Shown here: one piece after another, positions 15,389 through 24,439 of the stretch
Layout: each line of letters starts with the position of its first letter
How positions within the stretch are numbered: position 1 is the stretch's first letter
Made by a program: the position numbers and the translations under genes
Notes under the pieces: model-generated
What the model was told of the DNA's origin: nothing
Database searches by the model: none
The model's input: only the letters and a program-made list of their open reading frames with translations
DNA from: Pseudonocardia sp. ICBG1293
Lineage (GTDB): Bacteria; Actinomycetota; Actinomycetes; Mycobacteriales; Pseudonocardiaceae
DNA length: 64,000 nt
Direction: 5' to 3'
Assembly (NCBI RefSeq): GCF_020131355.1
Contig: NZ_JAHLEL010000053.1
Span: 62,001 to 126,000 of the forward strand

Positions 15389-16669
15389 GTGAGCAACTGG
15401 ACCGCCCCCACGCCCGGGTCGCCGGTGACCGGCACCGTCACCGTCCCCGGGTCGAAGTCGGTGACCAACCGCGCGCTGCTGCTCGCCGGCCTGTCCGGCG
15501 GCGACGTCCGGGTCGACGGCGCACCGCCCACCCGCGACACCGCCCTGATGACCGGCGCCCTGGCCTCGCTCGGTGTCCCGGTCGCCGCCGAGGGCGACAC
15601 CGTGCGGATCGGTGCGCACGGCGGGCTGCGCGGGGGCACGGCGGCGTTCCCGGCCGAGGTCGACTGCGGGCTCGCCGGCACGGTGATGCGGTTCGTCCCG
15701 CCGGCCGCGGCGACCGCGACGGGTGCGGTCCGGTTCGACGGCGATCCGCGGGCCCGCGAGCGCCCGATGGGCACCGTGCTGGGCGCGCTGCGCGACCTCG
15801 GGGCGACGGTGTCCGGAGAGGCGCTGCCCTTCGTCCTCGACGGGGGCCCCGTCCGGGGCGGTGCGGTGACGATCGACGCGTCGGCGTCGTCGCAGTTCGT
15901 GTCCGGGCTGCTGCTGTCCGGGTCGCTGTTCGAGCGCGGCGTGACCGTGGTCCACGACGGGGAGCCGCTGCCGTCGCTGCCGCACATCGCGATGACGGTG
16001 GAGATGCTGCGCGCCGCCGGGGTGGTCGTCGACGACGGCGAGCCGAACCGCTGGCGGGTCGAGCCCGGCCCGGTCGCCGCGCGGGACTGGTCGGTCGAGC
16101 CGGACCTGTCGAACGCCTCGGTGTTCCTCGCCGCGGCCGTCGTGACCGGCGGGCGGGTCACCGTGCGCGGCTGGCCGGACAGGACCACCCAGCCCGGCGT
16201 CGACGTCCTGCCGGTGCTGGAGCAGTTCGGCGCCACGGTCACCCACACCGCCGACGGCCTCACCGTGGCCGGGCCGGACCGGCTCGCCGGTGTCGACGTC
16301 GACCTGCACGACGCGGGCGAGCTCGCCCCCACCGTCGCCGCGGTCGCCGCGCTGGCCTCGGGTACCTCGCGGCTGCGCGGGATCGGGCACCTGCGGGGTC
16401 ACGAGACCGACCGGCTCGCCGCGCTCGCCACCGAGATCACCGCGCTCGGCGGCGCCGTCACCGAGACCGAGGACGGCCTGGTCATCGAACCGAAGCCGCT
16501 CACCGGACGGTCGGACCGGCCGTGGGGCGCCTACGCCGACCACCGGATGGCGACCGCGGGCGCGATCATCGGGCTGGTCGTGCCGGGCGTCGAGATCGAC
16601 GACGTGGCCAGCACCGACAAGACCATCCCGGACTTCCCCGGGCGGTGGGCGGCGCTGGTCGGGAACTGA
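15389..16669 (+). CDS. aroA: 3-phosphoshikimate 1-carboxyvinyltransferase (EPSP synthase)
   Basis: 426 residues, normal length. It joins phosphoenolpyruvate to shikimate 3-phosphate in the shikimate pathway. Visible signatures are VPGSKSVTNRALLLAGL at the N-terminus (PEP and phosphate binding), CGLAGTVMRF in place of the usual GNAGT, ASASSQFVSGLLL, and near the end LRGHETDRLAAL and YADHRMATA. CGLAGT instead of GNAGT is typical of the actinobacterial form. The GTG at 15389 is preferred over GTG 15371 because AAGGAT lies 6 nt before it and the family begins here. The stop is 1 bp before rsgA, so the two are an operon, as in mycobacteria. Confidence 0.95.
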   Translation: MSNWTAPTPGSPVTGTVTVPGSKSVTNRALLLAGLSGGDVRVDGAPPTRDTALMTGALASLGVPVAAEGDTVRIGAHGGLRGGTAAFPAEVDCGLAGTVMRFVPPAAATATGAVRFDGDPRARERPMGTVLGALRDLGATVSGEALPFVLDGGPVRGGAVTIDASASSQFVSGLLLSGSLFERGVTVVHDGEPLPSLPHIAMTVEMLRAAGVVVDDGEPNRWRVEPGPVAARDWSVEPDLSNASVFLAAAVVTGGRVTVRGWPDRTTQPGVDVLPVLEQFGATVTHTADGLTVAGPDRLAGVDVDLHDAGELAPTVAAVAALASGTSRLRGIGHLRGHETDRLAALATEITALGGAVTETEDGLVIEPKPLTGRSDRPWGAYADHRMATAGAIIGLVVPGVEIDDVASTDKTIPDFPGRWAALVGN

Positions 16670-16670
16670 C

Positions 16671-17690
16671 ATGCCCCGCGACATCAGCAGGCTCGACGAG
16701 TCCGACGTCCGTGTCCGGCCCGGGCGGCGCGGCAGCCGTCCGCGCAGCAAGCGCCGGCCCGCCCACGCCGACGCGACCCGGGCGATGGTCACCGCCGTCG
16801 ACCGGGGCCGCTGGACCTGCGCGGTCGACGCCGATCCCGGCCTCCCCCAGGTCGTGGCCATGCGGGCCCGCGAGCTGGGGCGCACACCGGTCGTCGTCGG
16901 CGACCGGGTGGACCTCGTCGGGGACCTGTCCGGCGAGCCGGACACCCTGGCCCGGATCGTGCGGGTCGCCGAGCGCGACACCGTGCTCCGCCGCACCGCC
17001 GACGACACCGACCCCTACGAGCGGATCGTCGTCGCGAACGCGCAGCGGCTGATCGTGGTCACCGCCGTCGCCGACCCGGTGCCCCGCAGCGGGTTCGTCG
17101 ACCGGTGCCTGGTCGCGGCCTTCGCCGGCGGCCTGCAGCCGGTGCTGTGCCTCACCAAGTCCGACCTCGCCGACCCCGAGCCGTTCGCCGCGCAGTACCG
17201 CGAGCTCGGGGTGCCGGTGCTGGTGACCGGGCGTTCGGAGTCCGGACCGCCGTCCGGGCTCGACGCGCTGCGCGCGGAGCTGTCCGGGCGGCTGTGCGCG
17301 CTGGTCGGGCACTCCGGCGTCGGAAAGTCCACCCTGGTCAACGCGATCGTCCCGGCCGCGACCCAGGCCATCGGGCGGGTCTCGGGTGTCGGGAAGGGGC
17401 GGCACACGACCACCGCGGCGCTGGCGTTCCCGCACGCCGACGGCTGGGTCGTCGACACCCCGGGGGTGCGCTCGTTCGGGCTCGCGCACGTCGGCGCGGA
17501 CGACGTCGTCGCCGCGTTCGGCGACCTCGCCGACGCGATCGAGAACTGCCCGCGCGGCTGCGGGCACCTCGGGCCGCCCGCCGACCCGGAGTGCGCACTG
17601 GACGACCTGGTCGCCTCCGGTGCCCTCGGAGGAGGCAGACTCGGGGCGCTGCGCCGTGTGCTGGTGGCGCTGGCGGGCGACAGGTTCTGA
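16671..17690 (+). CDS. rsgA: Ribosome small-subunit GTPase RsgA
   Basis: 339 residues. It is a circularly permuted GTPase: OB fold first (about 35-115), then G4 TKSD (162-165), G1 GHSGVGKST (213-221), G2 region GRHTTT (243-248), G3 DTPG, and last the zinc-binding cluster ENCPRGCGHLGPPADPEC. RsgA checks late 30S assembly near the decoding site. The Arg-rich N-terminus (13-30) likely contacts rRNA. ATG is 1 bp after the aroA stop. Followed after 29 bp by a lipoprotein gene in the same direction. Confidence 0.94.
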   Translation: MPRDISRLDESDVRVRPGRRGSRPRSKRRPAHADATRAMVTAVDRGRWTCAVDADPGLPQVVAMRARELGRTPVVVGDRVDLVGDLSGEPDTLARIVRVAERDTVLRRTADDTDPYERIVVANAQRLIVVTAVADPVPRSGFVDRCLVAAFAGGLQPVLCLTKSDLADPEPFAAQYRELGVPVLVTGRSESGPPSGLDALRAELSGRLCALVGHSGVGKSTLVNAIVPAATQAIGRVSGVGKGRHTTTAALAFPHADGWVVDTPGVRSFGLAHVGADDVVAAFGDLADAIENCPRGCGHLGPPADPECALDDLVASGALGGGRLGALRRVLVALAGDRF

Positions 17691-17719
17691 CCACCACGAC
17701 GACGGCCGGGGAGCGGGTA

Positions 17720-18538
17720 GTGCCGGGACGGCGTGCGACGACGCTGCTGCTGTGCGCGGCGGTGCTGGTGCCCGGGCTGTCCGGCTGCGCCTGGTCCGGC
17801 TCCTTCGGCGACACCCCCGGGCCTGCCGCCACCGCACCGGCGGCGCTGCCCAAGTACTACGACCCGGCCCCCCTGGTCACCGACGTCCGGGCGCGCACCC
17901 GGCTCGACGGCGGCTCGACGCTGTCGGTCGCGGGCACCCTGACCCGGGACGGCACCCCGGTCCCGGTGACCGGGGACGGTGCCCTGCGGGTCGACCAGGC
18001 CGGGGACGCGCCCGCGGTGCGGCTGCTGCTGCGCTCCGGGCCGTCGGGCACGGTCGCCCGCAGCACCGAGGTCATCCGGGTCGGCGGCCGCACCTGGCTG
18101 CGCCCCGGCGACGGCGGCTGGGGCGAGGCCGGGCGGGTACCGCTGCCCCCGGACCAGACGACCCACGCGACGCTCGCCGCGAACGTCGCCGCCGGCGTCG
18201 ACCCGCTGGGGTCGGTGGCCCGCTACCCGGACGCGGTGCTCGTCGCCGACGCCGCCGACGACGCCGTCGACGGCACCCCGGCCGTGCACTACACGCTGGT
18301 CGTGGACCTGGTGCGGGCCGTCGCGAGCGAGACCGACCCGCCCCGCCGCGCCGCGCTGCAGGCCCAGCAGCAGGCCGGGCTGACCCGGCTGAGCGCCGAG
18401 ATCTGGGTCGATGCCGAGCGCAGGCCGCTGCGCACCCGGGTCCGCCAGCAGATGCCCGACGGAGCCGCCCTGGACGTGCTGGTCCGCTACGACGGCTGGG
18501 GTGCCCCGATCACGATCGAGCCGCCGGTCCGCGGCTGA
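17720..18538 (+). CDS. Predicted lipoprotein of LprG/LppX type
   Basis: 272 residues. The signal peptide ends in a lipobox LSGC with the lipidated cysteine at 23 (GTG 17720 counted as 1; GGGGAG 6 nt upstream decides this start). The mature part has short beta-rich segments and ends with VLVRYDGWGAPITIEPP, reminiscent of the LppX/LprG lipid-carrier fold, but similarity by eye is weak. Probably anchored in the outer face of the membrane; function unknown. It follows rsgA closely and its stop is 3 bp from that of the convergent SMP-30 gene. Confidence 0.75.
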   Translation: MPGRRATTLLLCAAVLVPGLSGCAWSGSFGDTPGPAATAPAALPKYYDPAPLVTDVRARTRLDGGSTLSVAGTLTRDGTPVPVTGDGALRVDQAGDAPAVRLLLRSGPSGTVARSTEVIRVGGRTWLRPGDGGWGEAGRVPLPPDQTTHATLAANVAAGVDPLGSVARYPDAVLVADAADDAVDGTPAVHYTLVVDLVRAVASETDPPRRAALQAQQQAGLTRLSAEIWVDAERRPLRTRVRQQMPDGAALDVLVRYDGWGAPITIEPPVRG

Positions 18539-18541
18539 GCG

Positions 18542-19480
18542 TCACCGCCGGAACGCGAGGTCCAGACCGTCGACGGGCCAGGTGCAGCGGTAGAGCCGCC
18601 CCCGTCCGGACGAGGTGACCCACGCGTCGCGCGAGCCCGCACCGGCGAAGCAGATGTTGGTGACGTGCGGGTCGTGCTCGGGCGGCGCGACGGTGCCGAG
18701 CAGCTCCCCCGCCGGGGACAGCACGCTGACCTCGCCGGTCACCAGGGTGGCGACGCAGACGTTCCCGTCACCGTCGACGGCGAGCGAGTCGAGGTTGCGG
18801 TACCCGGCGAAGCCGTGCAGCAGCCGGGCGCCGCCGGGACCGGACGGGCCGGGCAGCTCCGGCGGCGTGCCGAGCTCGCCGGGGCCGGTGACCGCCCAGC
18901 ACCAGACCCGGCCGGTGGCGGTCTCGGCGACGTAGAGCCGTGACCCGTCCGGGGACAGACCGACGCCGTTCGGGGTCATCAGCGGGTGCACGACCTCGGT
19001 GCGGGCCGAGCCGTCCGGGCGCGCGTGGTGGAGACCGCCGAGGTCGAGCTCCCGGGGGCGGCGCTTGCCGAGGTCGGTGAACCAGAACGTCCCGTCGGCG
19101 GCGAAGACGATGTCGTTCGGGCCCCGCAGACCGTCGTACAGCACGGAGGACTCCCCGGTCCCGGGGTCGACACGCAGGATCGCGCCGCCGCGGTAGTCCT
19201 CGGGCTGGTCACCGGGGAACACGGTGCCGTCGGGCCGGGTGTGCCAGGTGAACCCGCCGTTGTCGCAGACGTAGACCGCGCCGTCCGGGCCGATCGCGGC
19301 GCCGTTCGGCCCCCCGCCGGTCCCGGCGACGGTGACGTGGGTGCCGTCGGGCAGTACCCGGGTGAGCCGCCCGGCCGCGATCTCGACGACGAGCACCGAC
19401 CCGTCGGACAGCGCGACCGGCCCCTCCGGGAACGCGAGCCCGCGGGTCACCTCGTGCAGCTGCGGCGCGACGAACGCCAT
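18542..19480 (-). CDS. SMP-30/gluconolactonase-like beta-propeller enzyme
   Basis: 312 residues. Six-bladed propeller repeats of the SMP-30/LRE group: FPEGPVALSDGSVLVVEIAAG with the metal-binding glutamate, GGPNGAAIGPDGAVYVCDNGG, GPNDIVFAADGTFWFTDLG, TPNGVGLSPDGSRLYVAET and NLDSLAVDGDGNVCVAT supply the expected E/N/N/D metal ligands. Family members hydrolyse sugar lactones or related esters; substrate here unknown. ATG follows GGAGG with 5 nt spacing. Divergent from a crotonase gene by 32 bp, which suggests shared control and perhaps a common catabolic role. Confidence 0.88.
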   Translation of the reverse strand: MAFVAPQLHEVTRGLAFPEGPVALSDGSVLVVEIAAGRLTRVLPDGTHVTVAGTGGGPNGAAIGPDGAVYVCDNGGFTWHTRPDGTVFPGDQPEDYRGGAILRVDPGTGESSVLYDGLRGPNDIVFAADGTFWFTDLGKRRPRELDLGGLHHARPDGSARTEVVHPLMTPNGVGLSPDGSRLYVAETATGRVWCWAVTGPGELGTPPELPGPSGPGGARLLHGFAGYRNLDSLAVDGDGNVCVATLVTGEVSVLSPAGELLGTVAPPEHDPHVTNICFAGAGSRDAWVTSSGRGRLYRCTWPVDGLDLAFRR

Positions 19481-19512
19481 ACCGGCCTCCGATCCGGGTT
19501 ACGGTCCGGTGC

Positions 19513-20319
19513 ATGAGCGAGCGTGTCCGGACCACCGTGGACGACGGCGTCGCCGAGGTGCGGCTGACCCGCCCGGAGCGCCGCAACGCCCTCGACGTCG
19601 CCCAGTTCACCGCGATCGTGCACGCCGCCCACGCCCTGCGCGAGCGCACGGACGTCCGCGCCGTGGTGCTGTCGGCCGAGGGCCCGGATTTCTGTGCCGG
19701 GCTCGACCGGGACATGTTCCGCGCGATGGGCGCCGGCGAGCGGCTCTCCGCCACCGCGGAGCTGCCCGCGGTCCCCGACGGCTCGCCCGCCCACGCGACC
19801 GGCCAGCGCGCCGCGTACGCCTGGACCGAGCTCCCGGTGCCGGTGATCGCCGCCGTGCAGGGGCACGCGCTCGGCGGCGGTCTGCAGATCGCCCTGGGTA
19901 CGGACCTGCGGATCGTCGCGCCGGACGCGACATTGTCGGTGCTGGAGATCGTGTGGGGGCTGGTCCCCGACATGGGTGGCACGCTGCTGCTGCCGGACCT
20001 GGTGGGACGCGACGTCGCCAGGGACCTGACGTTCACCGGGCGCACGGTGTCCGGCACCGAGGCCGGCGCGCTGGGGCTGGCGACCCGGACCGCCGAGGAC
20101 CCGCGGGCCGCCGCGCTGGCCACCGCGCGCGAGATCGCCGCCCGCAGCCCGCACGCCGTCCGTGCGGCCAAGCGGCTGCTCGCGGCGACCCGGCCGCCCG
20201 CCGATCAGCTCGCCGCCGAGCAGGCCGAGATCGGCGCGCTCATCGCGAGCCCGAACCAGCGGGAGGCCGTCGCGGCGCGGCTGGAGCGACGGGCCCCGGT
20301 GTTCGACGACCCGGCCTGA
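19513..20319 (+). CDS. Enoyl-CoA hydratase/isomerase (crotonase family)
   Basis: 268 residues. The crotonase fold is clear: LTRPERRNALD, the first oxyanion loop DFCAGLDRDMF, the second HALGGGLQIALGTDLRI, and LEIVWGLVPDMGGTLLLPDLVG, where hydratases have the catalytic glutamates; here one position is E and the second D (PDMGG). It probably acts on short or medium enoyl-CoA esters. ATG is preceded by TACGGT (19500-19505) at 7 nt, the leaderless pattern. Divergent from the SMP-30 gene. Confidence 0.86.
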   Translation: MSERVRTTVDDGVAEVRLTRPERRNALDVAQFTAIVHAAHALRERTDVRAVVLSAEGPDFCAGLDRDMFRAMGAGERLSATAELPAVPDGSPAHATGQRAAYAWTELPVPVIAAVQGHALGGGLQIALGTDLRIVAPDATLSVLEIVWGLVPDMGGTLLLPDLVGRDVARDLTFTGRTVSGTEAGALGLATRTAEDPRAAALATAREIAARSPHAVRAAKRLLAATRPPADQLAAEQAEIGALIASPNQREAVAARLERRAPVFDDPA

Positions 20320-20321
20320 CG

Positions 20322-20339
20322 CCCCGGACCGTGCCGGGG
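20322..20339 (+). terminator. Short hairpin after the crotonase gene
   Basis: CCCCGG-ACCGTG-CCGGGG, a 6-bp stem directly after the stop codon. Weak evidence on its own. Confidence 0.4.
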
Positions 20340-20371
20340 TGTCCGGCACAGCCGCCCGGGGGTCGCGCGCC

Positions 20372-20878
20372 TCAGCCCAGCTCGACGAGGAACGGCAGCT
20401 CGGTGCCGTCGTACCAGGCCAGCTCGTGGTCCTCGGCCTCGCCGACGAGGAACTCGGCGTCCATGTCGCCCAGGTCCGCCTTGTCGACCGCGCCCGCGGC
20501 CTCGCGGACCGCGTGCTCGGCCTCGGGCAGGTCCACGTGCACGGCCGCGATCTTCGAGACCGGCACCGGGCCCGTCACCCGCACCGCGCCGTCGTCCAGG
20601 TCGGGGCGCAGGGTGACGTCGTCGGTGTCGGCGGACACCACGACCCGGCGGGCGGGGGTGTCGTCCTCGCCCAGCCCGAACTCGACCGCCAGCAGCCGCA
20701 GCGACGCCCGCGCCGCCTCGTTCATCGCGGCGTACTCGAGCTCCTCGTCGTCGCCCGCGGTGTAGGACTCGCGCAGCTTCGGGGTGAGCGCGAACGCGGT
20801 ACCGCCCAGCGGCTCGAAGTTCCCGGTCTTCACGGTGCGGGCCAGCATCGGCCAGGTCGCGGGGAGGTAGATCCTCAA
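20372..20878 (-). CDS. Conserved actinobacterial protein, DUF6912 (Rv3231c-like)
   Basis: 168 residues, acidic, no membrane segment or known catalytic motif. It starts with RIYLPATWPMLARTVKTG and contains EYAAMNEAARASLRLLA and VPVSKIAAVHVDLP. Function unknown. The TTG at 20878 has GAGAGGAG about 5 nt upstream and no ATG competes. It follows the WS/DGAT gene by 22 bp; the same pair occurs near tgs3 in M. tuberculosis (Rv3231c/Rv3234c), so a link to neutral-lipid metabolism is possible but unproven. Confidence 0.72.
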   Translation of the reverse strand: MRIYLPATWPMLARTVKTGNFEPLGGTAFALTPKLRESYTAGDDEELEYAAMNEAARASLRLLAVEFGLGEDDTPARRVVVSADTDDVTLRPDLDDGAVRVTGPVPVSKIAAVHVDLPEAEHAVREAAGAVDKADLGDMDAEFLVGEAEDHELAWYDGTELPFLVELG

Positions 20879-20900
20879 CGGTCCTCTCCTCTGACGGGGC

Positions 20901-22337
20901 TCACCCCGTCTGTCGCAGTGTCTCGAGCAGCTCCTCGAGCGACTCGCCCACCATCCCGGCGAGCACGTCCAGGTCGCCCATGGCGTCCCTGTCCCCGTTC
21001 AGCCCGTAGTAGATACCACCGTCGTAGCTGGTCAGACCGATGGAGACGGCCTGCCCCTTCGCCAGCGGGACCACCGGGAACATCTCCAGCATCCGCGCCC
21101 CGGCCGCGTAGAGGGGGAACTGCGGGCCGGGGACGTTGGTCACGACCAGGTTGAAGAAGTGCCGCGCCATCCCGTTCGCGGCGCGGGCCCCGACGGCGTG
21201 CAGGGTCGGCGGGGCGAACCCGCCGATCCGGACCAGGGTGTCGGCGCCGACGGCGTCACCGGTGTCGGTGTGCTCGCGCATCTGGTGGGTGACCTGGTGC
21301 AGGCGCACCAGCGGGCTCGGCTCGCCGACCGGCAGGTCCACCAGGAACGACGCGACCCGGTTCCCGAGCGACCCACCGGTCGCCGAGCTCGGCACGTCGC
21401 CCTCGCCGCGCACCGACAACGGGACCAGTGCCCGCACCGCCGACGAGCCGGCGACCGGCTCGCCGCGCGACATCAGCCAGGTCCGCAGGGCACCCGCGAT
21501 GACGGCGAGCACCACGTCGTTGACGTCGCAGCCGTAGGCGGCGCGGACCGCGCGGTAGTCCTCCAGGTCGGTGCGGGCCATCGCGAACCGGCGCTGGGTG
21601 GAGATCTCGGCGTTCAGCGGCAGCCCGGGCGCCCGGCGGCCCGCGGTGCGCGCCATGGTCAGCACCTTGCCCGCGGCGCCCGCGAGCTTGCCGACGGTGG
21701 CCAGCGCGTCGCCCGCGGCGACCCGGACGTTGTCCACGATCTCGGTGGGGCGCGTCACGGCCTCGGAGATCGCGTCGAGGACCAGCTGGCCGTCGGTCGG
21801 CTCCGGGCGCGGCATCCACAGCTCGTCCGGGGTGGCCCGCGGCTCGGCGGAGACGTCCAGGATGACCTGGCCGATGTCGATCGCGGAGATGCCGTCGACC
21901 ATCGCCTGGTGGGTCTTGGTGAGGATGGCGACCCGGCCGGCGCCACCGTCCCCGGCGGGGGCGAGGCCCTCGATGAGGTACATCTCCCACAGCGGGCGGG
22001 TGTGGTCCAGCGGGCGGGACATCAGCCGCCCGACCAGGTCGGTCAGCTGGTCCTCGCTGCCCGGACGGGGTAGCGCGGAGCGGCGCACGTGGTAGGCGAT
22101 GTCGAACTCGGGGTCGTCGACCCACACCGGACGGGCGAGGTTGGCCGGGACGTGGCGCACCTTCTGCCGGTAGCGCGGCACCAGGGCGATGCGCTGCTCG
22201 ATCAGCTCGACGAGGCGGTCGTAGTCGAAGCCGTCGCCCGCGCGGTCGAACACGGCGACCCCGCCGACGTGCATCGGTGTGGTCGCCTCCTCCAGGTACA
22301 GGAAGGACGCGTCGAGTGCGGAGAGCCGGGACGGCAT
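20901..22337 (-). CDS. Wax ester synthase/diacylglycerol acyltransferase (Tgs3-like)
   Basis: 478 residues of the bacterial WS/DGAT family: N-terminal LSALDASFLYLEEATTPMHVGG, the active-site region at about residue 140, and C-terminal NLVVTNVPGPQFPLY. The usual HHxxxDG motif reads THQAMVDG: the first histidine is replaced by threonine while the catalytic second histidine and the DG are kept. M. tuberculosis Tgs3 is also degenerate here. It would esterify fatty acyl-CoA to diacylglycerol or a fatty alcohol. ATG 22337 follows TAGGAT (22345-22350) by 7 nt (leaderless pattern). Divergent from the SpoU gene. Confidence 0.88.
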   Translation of the reverse strand: MPSRLSALDASFLYLEEATTPMHVGGVAVFDRAGDGFDYDRLVELIEQRIALVPRYRQKVRHVPANLARPVWVDDPEFDIAYHVRRSALPRPGSEDQLTDLVGRLMSRPLDHTRPLWEMYLIEGLAPAGDGGAGRVAILTKTHQAMVDGISAIDIGQVILDVSAEPRATPDELWMPRPEPTDGQLVLDAISEAVTRPTEIVDNVRVAAGDALATVGKLAGAAGKVLTMARTAGRRAPGLPLNAEISTQRRFAMARTDLEDYRAVRAAYGCDVNDVVLAVIAGALRTWLMSRGEPVAGSSAVRALVPLSVRGEGDVPSSATGGSLGNRVASFLVDLPVGEPSPLVRLHQVTHQMREHTDTGDAVGADTLVRIGGFAPPTLHAVGARAANGMARHFFNLVVTNVPGPQFPLYAAGARMLEMFPVVPLAKGQAVSIGLTSYDGGIYYGLNGDRDAMGDLDVLAGMVGESLEELLETLRQTG

Positions 22338-22368
22338 GGTCGCGATCCTACGTGCGACGCTTCCGTGC

Positions 22369-23130
22369 GTGAGCGACGCACGTGCGGTCTCCCCGAAGGA
22401 CCGGTTCATCACCGTCTACGGCCGCAAACCGGTCCTGGAGGCGCTGGCCGACCCCGGCCTGGAGGTCGACAAGGTCGTGCTCGCCGACTCGGTGCGCGGC
22501 GGGGGCGAACGCGAGATCACCGCGGCCGCCCGTGACCGCGGTGTGCCGGTGCAGCGCGCGACCGCGCAGCGGGTGAAGGTGCTCGCCGGCAACGGCCGCC
22601 ACGACCAGGGCGTGCTGGCCGACGTCGTCGCGCCGCGGATGTCGCCGCTGGAGCACTTCCTGTCCGACCTGGGCAGCCGCCGTCCGGGGTCGGTGCTGGT
22701 GCTCGACGCCGTCACCAACCCGTCGAACGTGGGGATGATCCTGCGCAGCGCGACCGCCGCCGGGCTCGACGGTGTGCTGCTGCCCCGGCGGGGGGTGCCC
22801 GCCATCGACCCGCTGGTGATCAAGGCCTCGGCCGGGGTCGCGTTCGCCGCGCCGGTGCTGCGCTGCGCCACGGCCGCCGAGGGGGTCGACCTCATGCACG
22901 CGGCCGGGTTCGGCGTGTTCGGCCTCGACGCCGGCGGCGACTCGCTGCTGGAGGCGGAGCTGCCCGCCCGGGTCGCGCTGGTGCTGGGCAACGAGACCGA
23001 CGGGCTGAGCGAGGACGTCCGGGCCCGCCTCGACGGGATCCTGTCGCTGCCGATGTTCGGCGGTGTCGAGTCGCTCAACGTCGCCTCCGCCGGGGCGGTC
23101 GCCGCCTACGAGCTGCTGCGACGGCGCTGA
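22369..23130 (+). CDS. SpoU/TrmH-family RNA 2'-O-methyltransferase
   Basis: 253 residues. N-terminal substrate-binding domain (ITVYGRKPVLEAL and the following 70 residues), then the SPOUT knot domain with motif 1 NPSNVGMILRSA, motif 2 LVLGNETDGLS and motif 3 LPMFGGVESLNVASAGAVAAYE, all intact. Such enzymes methylate a ribose in rRNA (RlmB type) or tRNA; the exact target cannot be told. GTG 22369 follows GACGCT by 7 nt. It is divergent from the WS/DGAT gene, with overlapping promoters in 31 bp, and is followed by the lactate dehydrogenase gene after 19 bp. Confidence 0.88.
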   Translation: MSDARAVSPKDRFITVYGRKPVLEALADPGLEVDKVVLADSVRGGGEREITAAARDRGVPVQRATAQRVKVLAGNGRHDQGVLADVVAPRMSPLEHFLSDLGSRRPGSVLVLDAVTNPSNVGMILRSATAAGLDGVLLPRRGVPAIDPLVIKASAGVAFAAPVLRCATAAEGVDLMHAAGFGVFGLDAGGDSLLEAELPARVALVLGNETDGLSEDVRARLDGILSLPMFGGVESLNVASAGAVAAYELLRRR

Positions 23131-23149
23131 CCCGCCTACCCTCGGACGG

Positions 23150-24421
23150 ATGGTGCGCCGTCGCATTCCCCGCCCGTCCGAGCTCGCGCCGCTGCTGCGG
23201 CCCGCCCCGTTCACGCTGGACCGCACGGCGGCCGCGCTCGCCCGCGCCTCGAGCATCGGGGACCTGCGCCTGCTGGCGCGACGGCGGGCCCCGCGGGCGG
23301 TGTTCGACTACACCGACGGGGCCGCCGAGGACGAGGTGAGCCTGCGCCGGGCCCGTGAGGTGTGGGCGTCGGTGGAGTTCACCCCGACCGTGCTCACCGA
23401 CGTGTCCCGGGTGGACACCGGCAGCGACGTCCTCGGCGGCCGCTCGTCGCTGCCGTTCGCGCTGGCCCCCACCGGTTTCACGCGGATGATGCACACCGAG
23501 GGCGAGCGCGCGGTCGCCGCGGTCGCCGCCCGGGCCGGGATCCCCTACGCACTCTCGACGATGGGCTCGACGACGATCGAGGGCGTCGCCGAGGCCGGTC
23601 GTGGCGGGCGGCACTGGTTCCAGCTCTACCTGTGGCGCGACCGCTCGGTCGCCCACGAGCTCGTCTCCCGGGCGCGCGAGTCCGGCTACGACACCCTGAT
23701 GCTCACCGTGGACACGCCGGTCGGCGGCAACCGGCGCCGCGACGTCCGCAACGGCCTGTCCATCCCGCCCGCGCTGTCGCTGCGGACCGTCGTCGACGGG
23801 GCCCGGCACCCGCGCTGGTGGTTCGACCTGCTCACCACCGAGCCGCTGACGTTCGAGTCGCTCGCCGCGGGCGGCGGGAGCCCCTACGAGGTGATCAACC
23901 GGGTCTTCGACCCGAAGCTGACCCTCGACGACGTGGCCTGGCTGCGCGCGGAATGGCCCGGGAAGCTCGTGGTCAAGGGCGTCCAGTCGGTCACCGACGC
24001 CCGCCGGGTCGCCGACGCGGGCGCCGACGGTGTGCTGCTGTCCAACCACGGCGGTCGCCAGCTCGACCGCGCCCCGGTCCCGGCGGAGCTCGTCGAGCCG
24101 GTCGTGCAGGAGCTCGGTGACGACGCCGAGGTCCTGGTGGACACCGGGATCACCCACGGCGGCGACGTCGTCGCGGCGGTCGCGCTCGGCGCCCGCGCCG
24201 CGCTGGTGGGCCGCGCCTACCTGTACGGGCTGATGGCCGGCGGGGAGGCCGGGGTGGCGCGCGCGGTGGAGATCCTGCGGGCCGAGGTGGAACGCACGAT
24301 GCAGCTGCTCGGCGTCACCCGGGTGGACGACCTCCGCCCGGAGCACGCCCGGCTCCGCTCGTCGACCGGCGGCCATCATCACCCGAACGAGCGACGACCC
24401 GACACTGCGCCCCGGCGCTGA
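23150..24421 (+). CDS. lldD: Quinone-dependent L-lactate dehydrogenase (LldD2-like, FMN)
   Basis: 423 residues. Full-length FMN-dependent alpha-hydroxy-acid dehydrogenase: FDYTDGAAEDE, LAPTGFTRMMHTEGE, FQLYLWRD, MLTVDTPVGGNRRRDVRNG, KLVVKGVQS, the catalytic histidine and substrate arginine in SNHGGRQLDRAP, and GRAYLYGLMAGGEAGV. It is strikingly like M. tuberculosis LldD2 (Rv1872c), which oxidises L-lactate to pyruvate and feeds the quinone pool. The last 20 residues are a loose His/Pro-rich tail. ATG follows TACCCT (23137-23142) by 7 nt, the leaderless pattern. Confidence 0.9.
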   Translation: MVRRRIPRPSELAPLLRPAPFTLDRTAAALARASSIGDLRLLARRRAPRAVFDYTDGAAEDEVSLRRAREVWASVEFTPTVLTDVSRVDTGSDVLGGRSSLPFALAPTGFTRMMHTEGERAVAAVAARAGIPYALSTMGSTTIEGVAEAGRGGRHWFQLYLWRDRSVAHELVSRARESGYDTLMLTVDTPVGGNRRRDVRNGLSIPPALSLRTVVDGARHPRWWFDLLTTEPLTFESLAAGGGSPYEVINRVFDPKLTLDDVAWLRAEWPGKLVVKGVQSVTDARRVADAGADGVLLSNHGGRQLDRAPVPAELVEPVVQELGDDAEVLVDTGITHGGDVVAAVALGARAALVGRAYLYGLMAGGEAGVARAVEILRAEVERTMQLLGVTRVDDLRPEHARLRSSTGGHHHPNERRPDTAPRR

Positions 24422-24439
24422 CGGCGCCACGATGGGCCC

